Positions 53,312 to 62,419 of a stretch of 64,000 nt of DNA are shown here, piece by piece. Source of the DNA: Paenibacillus sp. NEAU-GSW1 (lineage in GTDB: Bacteria; Bacillota; Bacilli; Paenibacillales; Paenibacillaceae); NCBI RefSeq assembly GCF_009737085.1, contig NZ_WOVL01000004.1, positions 62,001 to 126,000 of the forward strand. The letters are read 5' to 3'. The position numbers and the translations under genes were made by a program. Numbering within the stretch: the first letter of the stretch is position 1; each line of letters begins with the position of its first letter. The notes beneath the pieces were generated by a model, which saw nothing but the letters and a program-made list of their open reading frames with translations, made no database searches and was not told the DNA's origin.

Positions 53312-54139
53312 CTATCTGCGCAGGCCATTAGCCAGCCCCATCATCGTATCGCTAGATGTAATCGCTCTGGCTGCCAGCTGATAAGCACGCTGCACATTGA
53401 TAAGCTCCGTCATCTCTTCCGAAAGATTAACGTTGGATTGTTCCAATGCGCCTTGACGAACCGCAACGCCATTGTCGGCATTCGGCGTAATGTTCTGAAG
53501 CACATCATCCACATTAATTCCGTCCGCAACCGCAAATAAATTGTCGGCCACGGGAGTCAACGCAGCTGGGCGCGTCGGTTGCACAAGCTTGAGCTGTCCC
53601 AGATCAATCGTATCGCCGTTCGTTGCTACACCTTGCAAGGAACCGTCTGCGTTCACCCGCAATTTGTATCCGTCAGGCACGACGACCCGTTGCTCTCGGC
53701 CTGCAACAGTCGCAACGACCGGATATCCCTCAGCCGTTGCCAAAATCGTATCACCGTTTCCATCGACCGTCAACTGGAACGCTCCATTACGGGTATACGC
53801 CCGATTGCCCTCTCCGTCCACAATCACTTCAAACAACGCGTTGCCTTGAATCGCAATATCCGATTCTCTGCCCGTATCTGTAATCGTGCCTTGCTCCAAA
53901 TTCGGCTGTATAATCGACAATCGCGAGCCCCAGCCTTGGCTGAAGCCTAGCGGCGTCAAGCGGCCCGTCTGGTTAAATGCTTCCGGCTGCTCATACATCG
54001 TATTCAGCAAATCTTGAAAAGTCGCTTCTTTACGCTTATAGCCTACCGTATTAATATTCGCAATGTTATCGGCCATAAGGTCCAGCTTCTGCTGCAGTCC
54101 GTTCATCGATACCATCGCGTTAATCATTGAGCTGTTCAT
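53312..54139 (-). CDS. flhP: Flagellar basal-body rod-type protein FlhP
   Basis: A 275-residue FlgF/FlgG-like axial protein. The N-terminal rod motif (MNGLQQKLDLMADNIANINT) and C-terminal axial segment (NVNLSEEMTELINVQRAYQL) are intact; the middle has the FlgG-type hook-basal-body beta domain. FlhO and FlhP form part of the rod/hook junction; they are needed with Mbl-like cytoskeleton for hook assembly in Bacillus. Start ATG at 54139; ribosome site GAGGCGATACGCGAC is moderate. It is 58 bases after flhO, in the conserved mbl-flhO-flhP order. Confidence 0.94.
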   Translation of the reverse strand: MNSSMINAMVSMNGLQQKLDLMADNIANINTVGYKRKEATFQDLLNTMYEQPEAFNQTGRLTPLGFSQGWGSRLSIIQPNLEQGTITDTGRESDIAIQGNALFEVIVDGEGNRAYTRNGAFQLTVDGNGDTILATAEGYPVVATVAGREQRVVVPDGYKLRVNADGSLQGVATNGDTIDLGQLKLVQPTRPAALTPVADNLFAVADGINVDDVLQNITPNADNGVAVRQGALEQSNVNLSEEMTELINVQRAYQLAARAITSSDTMMGLANGLRR

Positions 54140-54197
54140 GTCGCGTATCGCCTCCTCACATCAGGACTTTAAGTTGAGCTTAAAGTCACTCCGCTCT

Positions 54198-55064
54198 TTA
54201 AATCCGTCCTACTTGGTTCACCGCTTTATCCAAGCTTTCGTCATAAGCTTGAATGATCTTCTGATTCGCCTCGTAGGCGCGGAGCGCCGACATCAGATCA
54301 ACGGAAGATTGCGCCGCATCTACATTGGAACGCTCGATAAAGCCTTGCCGAATTTCAACTTGCTCGCCTGCGGCAACTGGCCGCGCCCCGGCTTCGTCGC
54401 CTTCAAGACGATAGTTGCCGTTCCCCTCGCGAGCCAATTGGTTCGGGTTGTCCACTCGCGTAAGGAGCAGCTGCACGCCCGTATCCTCGCCCGTCTTCGC
54501 ATTAATGAAACGATTGTTGTCCACAAGCACGAGATCGTCAATGCTCACATTCGGAGGAAATTGGATCGGTTGCCCGTTGGCGCCAACCACGCTGGAGCCG
54601 TCGCCCGTCACCAGAAACCCTTCACTGTCGAGCATAAAAGAACCGCCCCGCGTATAGCGAGTCTCGCCGGTCGCATTCTGCAGCGTGAAAAAGGCTTGCG
54701 GCTGGAATGTCACTTCTCCGTCGGGCGAAACATATTTACCCGATTCGTCAAACGCCATGCCCGGAACCGCAATATCCGAAACGAGCGCGAAGTCCGACGA
54801 TCGGTTTGTCTGCATCAAATCGCCTTGCAGATAAACGCTCAAGCTTTCCTCGGCAAAAACGCCCGTGCTCAGTCTTCCGACCTCGCGAGCATCATTCGCG
54901 TCGACACCCGTCAGGCTAAGCAGCATCTCTGGAAAAGAACGCGTTACCGCATTCGTCTGCTTATAGCCCGGCGTATTAATATTCGCAATATTATTCGTTA
55001 CCGTATCATGTCTGCGCTGTTGGGCAGTTAACCCTGCAGCGGCGGTGTAAAGACCTCTTAACAA
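54198..55064 (-). CDS. flhO: Flagellar basal-body rod-type protein FlhO
   Basis: A 288-residue FlgF/FlgG-like axial protein beginning MLRGLYTAAAGLTAQQRRHD and TNNIANINTPGYKQT, with the C-terminal NVDAAQSSVDLMSALRAYEANQK motif. It is the first gene of flhO-flhP and precedes the paralogous flhP. GGGAGGCGACTTAATT-type ribosome site lies upstream. A SigD-like -10 (GCCGATAT, 55125-55132) about 60 bases upstream suggests expression with the late flagellar genes. Confidence 0.94.
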   Translation of the reverse strand: MLRGLYTAAAGLTAQQRRHDTVTNNIANINTPGYKQTNAVTRSFPEMLLSLTGVDANDAREVGRLSTGVFAEESLSVYLQGDLMQTNRSSDFALVSDIAVPGMAFDESGKYVSPDGEVTFQPQAFFTLQNATGETRYTRGGSFMLDSEGFLVTGDGSSVVGANGQPIQFPPNVSIDDLVLVDNNRFINAKTGEDTGVQLLLTRVDNPNQLAREGNGNYRLEGDEAGARPVAAGEQVEIRQGFIERSNVDAAQSSVDLMSALRAYEANQKIIQAYDESLDKAVNQVGRI

Positions 55065-55124
55065 TTAAGTCGCCTCCCCGGCCGGTTGTCATGGCAGCCG
55101 AAAAATTCATCTGTTCTATTATTA

Positions 55125-55151
55125 ATATCGGCCTTGCGAGCAACCTCCGTA
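55125..55151 (-). promoter_or_regulatory. Possible SigD promoter of flhO-flhP
   Basis: On the minus strand TACG, 15 bases, GCCGATAT (55132-55125). The -10 is good at ideal spacing; the -35 matches TAAA at only two of four positions. Confidence 0.45.
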
Positions 55152-55263
55152 ATAGCTTGTCCATGCGACCTTTGACCCAATTTACGCCTCGGCGCGCCCC
55201 CCATGGCGCCCTACCCGCGCAAACGGACCGAAAGCCGCTTTAACAAGCCGACGCTGCCCGAAA

Positions 55264-56265
55264 TTACATCCGCGCCTTCTTGCCGAGCTTGTCCAAATTA
55301 TCGAGCAGAATGCCTGTGCCTTTCACGACGCAGTGCATAGGATCTTCAGCAATGAGAACAGGCACTTTCAGCTCTGCAGCGAGCAAGGAATCCAGTCCGT
55401 CAAGAAGCGCGCCGCCTCCGGTCAGGATGACGCCGCGGTCGATAATGTCCGCCGACAGTTCTGGCGGCGTCCGTTCCAATACCGTCTTCGCAGCCGATAC
55501 GATCGACATAACCGGATCCCATAGCGCTTCGCGCACCTCGCCGGAATGGATCGTAATGGTTAGCGGAAGCCCGGATACCATATCGCGGCCCCGAATGTCG
55601 ATTTCATCGCGGCGGCCTTCCTCATGGACGGTTCCGATCTTGATCTTAATGTCCTCGCTTGTCCGCTCGCCGATCAGCAAGCGGTACTTGTCCTTAATGT
55701 ACTTCATAATGGCGGCGTCGAACTTGTCCCCCGCAACTTTGATCGAGGACGCCGTTACGACGTCGCCCATCGACATGACGGCCACATCCGTCGTGCCTCC
55801 GCCAATGTCGACAACCATGTTGCCGCTGGGCTGGAAAATATCCATTCCAGCCCCGATAGCGGCAGCCTTTGGCTCTTCTTCCAGGTAGACTTCCTTCGCC
55901 CCGCTCCGCTCCGCAGCCTCGCGAATCGCCTTTTGCTCAACAGAGGTAATATTCGCCGGCGCGCAGATCAGAATACGGGGACGGCTAAACCACTTCCGTC
56001 CCTCGACGCGATCAATAAAAGCTTTAAGCATAATTTCCGTAATTTCAAAATCCGCTATTACCCCGTCTCGCAGCGGACGAATCGCAATGATGTTGCCCGG
56101 CGTTCGGCCAACCATGCGATGCGCTTCCTCGCCAACGGCCAGCACCTTCTTCGTATCGCTTTCAATTGCGACGACGGAAGGCTCATCAAGCACAACGCCC
56201 TTTCCCTTGACGTGAATGGATACGTTGGCCGTACCCAAATCGATTCCAATATCCTTGCTTAGCAT
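55264..56265 (-). CDS. mbl: Actin-like rod-shape protein Mbl
   Basis: A 333-residue MreB-family protein that polymerises under the membrane and guides lateral wall synthesis. Actin-fold motifs: phosphate 1 GIDLGTANV, phosphate 2 VVDIGGGTTDVAV, connect and adenosine motifs VILTGGGALLDGL, with full family length. The ATG at 56265 lies nine bases after TTGGAGG; an ATG six codons earlier overlaps that ribosome site. The position after spoIIID and before flhO matches mbl in B. subtilis. A 10-bp inverted repeat (56284-56350) ends immediately before the ribosome site. Confidence 0.95.
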   Translation of the reverse strand: MLSKDIGIDLGTANVSIHVKGKGVVLDEPSVVAIESDTKKVLAVGEEAHRMVGRTPGNIIAIRPLRDGVIADFEITEIMLKAFIDRVEGRKWFSRPRILICAPANITSVEQKAIREAAERSGAKEVYLEEEPKAAAIGAGMDIFQPSGNMVVDIGGGTTDVAVMSMGDVVTASSIKVAGDKFDAAIMKYIKDKYRLLIGERTSEDIKIKIGTVHEEGRRDEIDIRGRDMVSGLPLTITIHSGEVREALWDPVMSIVSAAKTVLERTPPELSADIIDRGVILTGGGALLDGLDSLLAAELKVPVLIAEDPMHCVVKGTGILLDNLDKLGKKARM

Positions 56266-56283
56266 AAGGCTGAAGTCCTCCAA

Positions 56284-56350
56284 CGAATAATGTTTGCATG
56301 TCGTTCAAATTAGTTCCACCGACGCGGAAACCGCTAGCATACATTATTCG
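56284..56350 (-). other. Long inverted repeat just before the mbl ribosome site
   Basis: Arms 56284-56293 and 56341-56350 pair perfectly (14 of 17 if extended inward). No U tract; it may be an operator or an mRNA structure affecting mbl translation. Confidence 0.45.
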
Positions 56351-56401
56351 CCAAAAAGCAATAAAATCCTTTATGAAATGCGCAAAATTTATCGAAAACG
56401 T

Positions 56402-56689
56402 TTAACTTTTGCCGGCAGCCAAAACTTCCCGTTTTTTCGTGCTCGTTTTCTTATATTTGATCTTTGTTGCTTCTCCCCCTCTCAAGTGCCGGATCGATTT
56501 ATGATACTCGAGAATGTGCTTTACCTGGTCCGCCAGATCGGGGTTGATTTCCGGCAAACGCTCGGTCAAATCCTTATGGACCGTACTTTTGGAAACGCCG
56601 AACTCTTTGGCGATTGTTCGTACCGTATGCTTCGTTTCAACGATGCAACGGCCTATTTTAATGGTTCGCTCTTTGATGTAATCGTGCAC
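56402..56689 (-). CDS. spoIIID: Sporulation transcriptional regulator SpoIIID
   Basis: A 95-residue DNA-binding protein of the mother cell that activates sigK and represses several SigE genes. The helix-turn-helix is TVRTIAKEFGVSKSTVHKDL at about residues 23-42, with a basic C-terminal helix (KIKYKKTSTKKRE) that contacts DNA. GTG start with GGGAGGCGGGAAC upstream. A well-formed SigE promoter lies about 45 bases before it. Confidence 0.97.
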   Translation of the reverse strand: MHDYIKERTIKIGRCIVETKHTVRTIAKEFGVSKSTVHKDLTERLPEINPDLADQVKHILEYHKSIRHLRGGEATKIKYKKTSTKKREVLAAGKS

Positions 56690-56722
56690 GTTCCCGCCTC
56701 CCTACTCGAGATAGTTTGGTAC

Positions 56723-56750
56723 ATTATATGAGTGGTGCGGGTAGATATTC
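56723..56750 (-). promoter_or_regulatory. Probable SigE promoter of spoIIID
   Basis: On the minus strand GAATATC (-35), then CATATAAT (-10, 56730-56723), with 14 bases from ATAT to CATA. This fits the SigE pattern. Confidence 0.65.
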
Positions 56751-56804
56751 TTTATGGTCAAGCCTGACAAGCCTGTTTGAATGAAAATTTTGCTAAAAAC
56801 GTGA

Positions 56805-56865
56805 AAAAGCCTCCTGTGGAGGCCTTCCGAAAATGAAACAGGCAGGGGGCGGACCCCCTGCCTGT
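56805..56865 (-). terminator. Double hairpin terminator of spoIIQ
   Basis: An 11-bp GC stem (56840-56850 with 56855-56865) is followed on the minus strand by a 6-bp stem (56810-56815 with 56819-56824) and U5. Confidence 0.8.
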
Positions 56866-56883
56866 GCGACTAACGAACTATTT

Positions 56884-57615
56884 TTATTGCTGACCAACCG
56901 CCGTCGACGGATTTACCGCTTCGCCATCCTTCAGGACGCCGAAGTGGAGATGGTAACCGAGGTCGCGCTCCAATTCATTGCGGCCCGCTTTTGCGATAAC
57001 CGTGCCTTGCTTCACTTCATCGCCTTCCGCCACCGCTACCTCGCTCAAGCTTTGGTATACGGTTACGAGGCCGTCGCCGTGGCTGATTTCAACGACGTTG
57101 CCGTTCGTTGGGTGCTTGATAACGGAAGTCACCTTACCGGACAGTGCCGCTTGCACATCGAAAGGCTGGTCGTTCGGATCGACGAGGTCGATGCCAAGAT
57201 GGGCCGAGAAATCGTTGCCCGCTTGTACGACTGCTTTGGCTTGCTCTTCTGCGCTCGCGTTCTTGTCAAAGAACGGCAGCTCGACCTGCAGCGCTTCTTT
57301 ATTGGCTACCGGCCATTCCATCTTCTCGCCTTTGCGGATCACTTCAAGCGCATCGTCATTCGGTTTTGCCGCATCGCCCTTATTCGTGGACTCCGTTTGC
57401 TCGATACCTGTTGTAGAAGTCTTCACGCTGTCATCGGCTCCCTGGTAGATCCACATTAAGGTTACGATAATTGCTGCCGCGGCCATGAATGCTGCCGGCG
57501 CAACCCATTTGCGCGTTAGCAGTTTTCTTACCCCGTTGCTAGATTTAGCGGCAGATGCCTCTCCCATTGCATTTTTGGGAGCTTCTTGCTTCGGTTTGTT
57601 TTGGTTTTCATTCAT
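56884..57615 (-). CDS. spoIIQ: Forespore engulfment protein SpoIIQ (LytM/M23 domain)
   Basis: A 243-residue forespore membrane protein that pairs with SpoIIIAH to form the channel between forespore and mother cell. One membrane helix at about 39-56, then a linker and an M23 domain (about 95-240). Zinc ligands H139 and D143 (HLGID) and H222-L-H224 are present, but the catalytic His expected in the Y-x-H-L position is Ser (YQSLSE), a hallmark of SpoIIQ, so endopeptidase activity is doubtful. ATG with GAGGTGA upstream. A SigF-like promoter immediately precedes it. Confidence 0.93.
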   Translation of the reverse strand: MNENQNKPKQEAPKNAMGEASAAKSSNGVRKLLTRKWVAPAAFMAAAAIIVTLMWIYQGADDSVKTSTTGIEQTESTNKGDAAKPNDDALEVIRKGEKMEWPVANKEALQVELPFFDKNASAEEQAKAVVQAGNDFSAHLGIDLVDPNDQPFDVQAALSGKVTSVIKHPTNGNVVEISHGDGLVTVYQSLSEVAVAEGDEVKQGTVIAKAGRNELERDLGYHLHFGVLKDGEAVNPSTAVGQQ

Positions 57616-57634
57616 TTTCTATCACCTCACTAGC

Positions 57635-57663
57635 CATTGTTGCCAGTATGTCTAGCTTTATAC
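57635..57663 (-). promoter_or_regulatory. Probable SigF promoter of spoIIQ
   Basis: On the minus strand GTATA (57663-57659), 14 bases, GGCAACAATG (57644-57635), matching the SigF -10 GGnnAnAnTn. It would leave a leader of about 13 bases. Confidence 0.55.
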
Positions 57664-57719
57664 GTGAGGCGATATTTTTTTTGAAATAGTTAGAGAGTAT
57701 ACGTTTATTGGTATACGAG

Positions 57720-58841
57720 TCATGACGATACAAGCTTCGAAACTCGTTCTACCTTTGTCCCCGAATAGTAATAGGTCACAATTTCCTCGGCATTCTTTCC
57801 CGCTTCCGCCATGCCGTTAGCGCCCCATTGGCTCATGCCGACGCCGTGTCCGTATCCGTAAGTCGTAATCGAGATTGTCTTGCCCTTTATGCTCCATGTA
57901 AATTGCGAGGATGCTAGCGCCAGCTTCTCTCTTACTTCGCGTCCGGTGAACAAATTTCCGTCTATTGATAGTTCCGCTATCCGATTTCCCGCCGTCTTCT
58001 TCAATATGAGTATGTCCGGCTTTCCTATCCTATCAACTCCAAGCTTGGCGTAAAACTCGCTCAGGCTGAATTTCAGCGTTTCTTTATAGCGGGGCGATAT
58101 CGCCTCATCCCATGGGCTGGCTACGCTGCGCAAATACGGGGCGCCTAGCTGCCAATAGTCCTCGGCATTCTCCGTGTAACCGTTGCTGGTGGAAAAAAAG
58201 ACCGCTTGAATCGGTTCGCCGTCATACGTAATAATTCGCCCTTTCGTTCCCTCGACTGCCTGATTCAGCTTTTTCAGATTGGCCTGTTGCTCGTTGTCCG
58301 GCCAATAGCTCTCCAACTTGTCCAGTGGCACATAGACCTGGTGCTGGACCGTATCGGTTACAACCGCTTTGGCTGCGGCCGCTGCCTCCGGCATTCCGCT
58401 GCGATCCTTTAATTCCATCCGCCTCACAATATAAGTGCGGGCAGCGATCGCTTGCGCCTTCAACGCCTCCAGCTTAAATGCGGCCGGCATTTCCGCTGCG
58501 ACAACGCCTCTGACATACGTCTCTAGCGGAACGCGTTCCGTACGCTGCTCCTTCGTTAAATAAACAATCACGTTAATCTGTTCCTGTTCCTCTTTCGGCA
58601 CCGTCGTCTTCGGCTCGTTCAGAGATGAAGAAGGCACCTGCCGCAACCCTTCGGCAGGCGCCTCGCCATTGGCTGAAACGCTGGATGCGTTCTGGCTCGC
58701 TTCATTAGCCGCCGCGGAAGCGAGCAGCATGAATGCGCCTAGAACAATTCCGAAACCAAAAGCTATCCAGATAGCCGTTTCGAGCCAACTTTTGCCGCGA
58801 CGACGACCGAATCGATTCTGTCTCCCTATGATTCGCCTCAT
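57720..58841 (-). CDS. spoIID: Stage II sporulation protein D (lytic transglycosylase)
   Basis: A 373-residue membrane-anchored peptidoglycan hydrolase made in the mother cell and required for engulfment. Membrane helix at about 21-44, disordered linker, then the SpoIID domain with catalytic Glu in VRGVVAAEMPAAF (about residue 117), SNGYTENAEDYW, and the C-terminal YGYGHGVGMSQWGA signature. The ATG at 58841 is preferred (GAGAG nine bases upstream); a GTG at 58850 abuts that sequence. Order spoIID-spoIIQ matches B. subtilis, where both lie near murAA. I could not find a convincing SigE promoter. Confidence 0.96.
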   Translation of the reverse strand: MRRIIGRQNRFGRRRGKSWLETAIWIAFGFGIVLGAFMLLASAAANEASQNASSVSANGEAPAEGLRQVPSSSLNEPKTTVPKEEQEQINVIVYLTKEQRTERVPLETYVRGVVAAEMPAAFKLEALKAQAIAARTYIVRRMELKDRSGMPEAAAAAKAVVTDTVQHQVYVPLDKLESYWPDNEQQANLKKLNQAVEGTKGRIITYDGEPIQAVFFSTSNGYTENAEDYWQLGAPYLRSVASPWDEAISPRYKETLKFSLSEFYAKLGVDRIGKPDILILKKTAGNRIAELSIDGNLFTGREVREKLALASSQFTWSIKGKTISITTYGYGHGVGMSQWGANGMAEAGKNAEEIVTYYYSGTKVERVSKLVSS

Positions 58842-58931
58842 GATACCCACTCTCTCAATTGCGTCTTGATGGTTTATTCTATGAGGACGGTTAATAGGGT
58901 AGAACCTGCTTTTCTATGGTTTCTATGACAT

Positions 58932-60122
58932 TTAATCGTAACGAAGCGCGTCCACCGGCTTCAAGCTTGCCGCCTTGTTCGCGGGCAAATAGCCAAACAC
59001 GACGCCCACAAAGGCTGAGAATGCGAAGGCAAGCATGACCGTATTGATCGGCACCTCGGTCTCCGTCTGCATTACCCGGCCGATGACAAAAGAAGCGATA
59101 TAGCCTAGGAATATACCAAGCGCGCCGCCGAGGCCGCTTATGCATACCGCTTCTACAAGAAATTGAAACAATATGTCCCGCTTCTTGGCGCCTAGCGATT
59201 TCCGGATGCCTATCTCTCTCGTTCTTTCCGTTACCGATACGAGCATAATGTTCATAATGCCGATGCCGCCAACGATGAGTGAAATAGCCGCTACGTATAT
59301 AAGCTGCCGGTTCATCGTTTCATTTACAGAATTGAGCGTCTTCATCGCTTCTTCCTGATTAAGCACGCGGTAGGCGTTCTCGTTGCCGCGGAATTTTTCA
59401 TATAGAACAGCCTCAACGCCCGTTACCACGGAGCTCATCCGATCGGTATCCGTTACTTTTAAGTTGATTGTGGTGATGCCGTTCGTCTGAAATATTTTTT
59501 GAGCGGTCGTTACCGGAATGAGTATTTTCTCGTCGTTAGAACCGGTAAGCGAGCTGCCTTTCGATTCCAATAGACCGACAATCGTAAAGATATAGCCGTT
59601 GATCGATATTTTTTTGCCGACTGCTTCCTCTGGATTCTCGCCTTCTTCCTCGAACAAATCTTTAGCCGTCTGCGTGCCGATAAGCGCGGCCTTCGTCTTG
59701 TTATTGATGTCCGGGGCCGCGATATATCTGCCGTCCTGCACGCTGAAATCTTTGACACTCTCATATTCGGGAGTAATGCCCTCTATGCTCACAGACACTT
59801 GCGTCCGGCCGAATTTGGCATAAGCGTTCGTGCTTGTAACCGGAGCAACCCCTTTTACGTTGTTTAGATCGCCAAGTTCAAGCGCCTCCTCCATCGACAG
59901 CGACGTTACGGTGCCCCGGCCTGTAATCGTAACCGAAAGCGAGTCCGGGCTGCCGAGCGACGCCACTTGGCCCGCCACCTCGTTGGAGGACGCTTTGCCC
60001 ATCGCGACCAGCGCAATAACCGTGGCGACTCCGATTAGAATGCCAAGCATGGAGAGGACGGTTCTAAGCTTGTTCGATAAGACGCTCTTGACCGCCATCA
60101 TGAGACCTTGCGTAAGCTTCAT
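58932..60122 (-). CDS. MacB-type ABC transporter permease
   Basis: A 396-residue FtsX/MacB-fold permease with four membrane helices: one at the N terminus (about 22-43) followed by a 220-residue extracytoplasmic MacB_PCD domain, and three in the last 120 residues ([20 protein letters not shown], then two more). [22 protein letters not shown] is the conserved FtsX loop. With the ATPase and the HlyD-like protein it forms a MacAB-like pump, exporting peptides, antibiotics or surfactants; substrate unknown. GGAGGGGC precedes the ATG, and the first 59 bases overlap the ATPase gene. Confidence 0.95.
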   Translation of the reverse strand: MKLTQGLMMAVKSVLSNKLRTVLSMLGILIGVATVIALVAMGKASSNEVAGQVASLGSPDSLSVTITGRGTVTSLSMEEALELGDLNNVKGVAPVTSTNAYAKFGRTQVSVSIEGITPEYESVKDFSVQDGRYIAAPDINNKTKAALIGTQTAKDLFEEEGENPEEAVGKKISINGYIFTIVGLLESKGSSLTGSNDEKILIPVTTAQKIFQTNGITTINLKVTDTDRMSSVVTGVEAVLYEKFRGNENAYRVLNQEEAMKTLNSVNETMNRQLIYVAAISLIVGGIGIMNIMLVSVTERTREIGIRKSLGAKKRDILFQFLVEAVCISGLGGALGIFLGYIASFVIGRVMQTETEVPINTVMLAFAFSAFVGVVFGYLPANKAASLKPVDALRYD

Positions 60123-60825
60123 GGCTGCCCCTCCTTTTCTGCTCCGTCAGCACCCCGTCTCTTATGACGACCGTTCGGCTTGCCCGCTGCGCGACTTCCA
60201 TATCATGCGTAATCAAAATAATGGTCTGCCCGGCGCGATTCAGCTCCTCCATCATGCCAAGCACTTCCATGCCCGTCTTCGAATCCAGCGCTCCCGTAGG
60301 CTCATCGGCCAGCAACAGGGGCGGATTCGTGGCAAGCGCCCGCGCTATCGCCACGCGCTGCTGTTGGCCTCCTGAGAGCTCGTTCTGGCGGTGATGAAGC
60401 CGATGTCCCAGACCTACGCGTTCCAGCGCCTCAAGCGCTCGCGCTTTCCGTTCCTTGCCGGACATTCCTCTGTAAATGAGGGGAAGCTCGCAATTTTCCA
60501 GCGCCGTCAGCTTCGGCAGCAAATGATACCCCTGAAAAATAAAGCCGATTTTCTTGTTGCGCATTTCGGTCAGCTTGTTGTCGCTCTGTCCTTTTATTTC
60601 GGTGCCGTCCAGCTTGTAGCTGCCTTCGTTAGGCACATCGAGACAGCCGATAATGTTCATAAGCGTCGATTTCCCCGAACCGGACGGACCGACAACCGCC
60701 AGAAAATCGCCATGGTTAACCGTAAGCGACACCTCATGCAAAATCGTCGTTCGCTCCCGCGCCATTGTGTAATACTTGACGATGTTGCTCATCTCGATCA
60801 ATGGAGTGGCCGACTCGCGATTCAT
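60064..60825 (-). CDS. MacB-type ABC transporter ATP-binding protein
   Basis: A 253-residue ATPase of the LolD/MacB class. Walker [10 protein letters not shown] at 46-54, Q-loop (FQGYHL), signature LSGGQQQR, Walker [13 protein letters not shown] and the switch His (ITHD). The C-terminal 25 residues are basic and overlap the permease start. Its ATG overlaps the HlyD-like gene's TGA as ATGA, so all three genes are translationally coupled. It powers export through the permease. Confidence 0.96.
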   Translation of the reverse strand: MNRESATPLIEMSNIVKYYTMARERTTILHEVSLTVNHGDFLAVVGPSGSGKSTLMNIIGCLDVPNEGSYKLDGTEIKGQSDNKLTEMRNKKIGFIFQGYHLLPKLTALENCELPLIYRGMSGKERKARALEALERVGLGHRLHHRQNELSGGQQQRVAIARALATNPPLLLADEPTGALDSKTGMEVLGMMEELNRAGQTIILITHDMEVAQRASRTVVIRDGVLTEQKRRGSHEAYARSHDGGQERLIEQA

Positions 60826-62255
60826 CGCATGCCACCGCCTCCCATGCTGCCGCCGCTCGTTCTCATGTTGCCGCCTCCGCCCTGGCCTTGGCCTTGGAAA
60901 ATCATACCGCCGCCCCCGCCCGGAAAGCCCATGCCGCCGCCTGGGAAGACGTTCTGCCGCTGTTGCTCGGCTTCGTCGCCCATGCCTGCTGCTCCGGTCG
61001 GAGCCGGCAGCAGAACCGTTGCCCCCTCTTCAAGGCCGGACACGATTTCCACATAAGTTTCGTCGCTAATGCCGACTGCAACCTCCTGCAGCTGTCCGCC
61101 AAGCGCGATATTCTTCATGGCCTCCTGCATTCTGGCTTGCATTCTGCCCTGGCCGCCAGGCACGCCTTCCGCTGCAGCCCCTGTGCCACGCTGGCCTTGC
61201 GTTCCGCCGCTGCCCTGCGCCTGCCCAGCTCCTGCCGCGCCTGATTCTTGCGTTCCGCCACTTTGCGGTCTAACGCCGCCTTGCTGACCCGCTGCTGTCT
61301 CTCCTGTGCCGCCCGCAGCAGCGCCTGGCACGCGAACGAACGACTTGCCGCCCATTTCGACGACGGCGTCCACCGGAACAAGCACAACGTCCGTTCTCGA
61401 ATCGGTCGTAATATCCGCTTGTCCGGACATGCCTACCATAACGCCTTCAATATCGTTAAGCAGCAGGCTGACGCTGTATGCGGCCGAACCGTTTGAAACC
61501 GTACCCTCTTTGGCGATTTCCGATACGGTCGCGTCGATCGTTCGATCCGTAATCGAACTCAGCGTAATTTGCGCGTTTTGACCTTCTTTCACATTCGGAA
61601 TATCAAGCTCGTCGATCGAAGTAACAAACTCAAGCATCGTATAGTCAACAATTTCGATTACGACAGTCTTGGCGTCCACTTCATCTCCCACGCTAAGATC
61701 ACTTGCCGTAACCTCGCCGTCAATCGAAGCGACAACTTGCTTCACTTCCTTCGCCTGCTCCTCATAAATATCCTGAAGGTCTTCATTGAAGTCCTCGATG
61801 CTCGACTCTAATTCTTCAATCTCGTCAACGATCTTCGCCATCGTCTCTTCCTCATTCTCCGTTCCGATCGCTGCCTTGTATTCTTCTTGCTTATCCGTAA
61901 TTTGTTCCTTCAACTTTTCCTTATTGTCGTTAATGTCGCTGATTTGGTCTTCATAATCATCCTTCTCTTCAAAGGTCGCAATCACTTGCCCCTTCTTAAC
62001 CTTATCGCCCTCTTTCACGGCAAGCGTTGCAATCGTGCCGCTTTTGCCCGCAAGCACCGTTGCCCTGGAATTGGCTTCCACCGAGCCAGTGCCGCTGATG
62101 GCCACTTTAATGTCACCCTTGATCGCCCTTGACTGCAGGGCAGCTGCCGTTGTCGTCGCCGCCTCTTCAGTCCGGGCGAAAAAGTAGTAATAGGAACCTC
62201 CGCCAGCTGCTGCGAGAATAATAATAATGCCGAGCCATACTGTCCATTTTTTCAT
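60822..62255 (-). CDS. HlyD/MacA-family efflux adaptor protein
   Basis: A 477-residue periplasmic-adaptor-type protein of a Gram-positive pump. One N-terminal membrane helix (about 5-24), a lipoyl/barrel-sandwich domain interrupted by a coiled coil (about 95-170, KEQITDKQEEYKAAIGTENE...), beta-barrel domains, and a disordered Gly/Gln/Ala-rich region (about 320-390) plus a Gly/Met-rich tail (last 45 residues). Such adaptors link membrane transporters with the wall or an exported substrate. ATG at 62255 follows GGTGGAG. It lies between murA and spoIID, interrupting the conserved pairing. Confidence 0.9.
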   Translation of the reverse strand: MKKWTVWLGIIIILAAAGGGSYYYFFARTEEAATTTAAALQSRAIKGDIKVAISGTGSVEANSRATVLAGKSGTIATLAVKEGDKVKKGQVIATFEEKDDYEDQISDINDNKEKLKEQITDKQEEYKAAIGTENEEETMAKIVDEIEELESSIEDFNEDLQDIYEEQAKEVKQVVASIDGEVTASDLSVGDEVDAKTVVIEIVDYTMLEFVTSIDELDIPNVKEGQNAQITLSSITDRTIDATVSEIAKEGTVSNGSAAYSVSLLLNDIEGVMVGMSGQADITTDSRTDVVLVPVDAVVEMGGKSFVRVPGAAAGGTGETAAGQQGGVRPQSGGTQESGAAGAGQAQGSGGTQGQRGTGAAAEGVPGGQGRMQARMQEAMKNIALGGQLQEVAVGISDETYVEIVSGLEEGATVLLPAPTGAAGMGDEAEQQRQNVFPGGGMGFPGGGGGMIFQGQGQGGGGNMRTSGGSMGGGGMR

Positions 62256-62349
62256 TGAACGTACTCCACCCTCCATCAATCATGTCTATTGACGAAAATA
62301 GCACGCAAAAATGAACATAGCATGAACAAGCCGCACGACGCGGCAAAAC

Positions 62350-62403
62350 AAAAAAAAGAGCTCGCTTCCGCAAGCCCGTTATGGCTAGTCGAAAGCAGCT
62401 CTT
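62350..62403 (-). terminator. Terminator of murA
   Basis: An imperfect stem with arms near 62358-62369 and 62388-62402 (AGAGCU/AGCUCU core) and U8 on the minus strand. Confidence 0.75.
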
Positions 62404-62419
62404 TCTATTTTGGATAACG

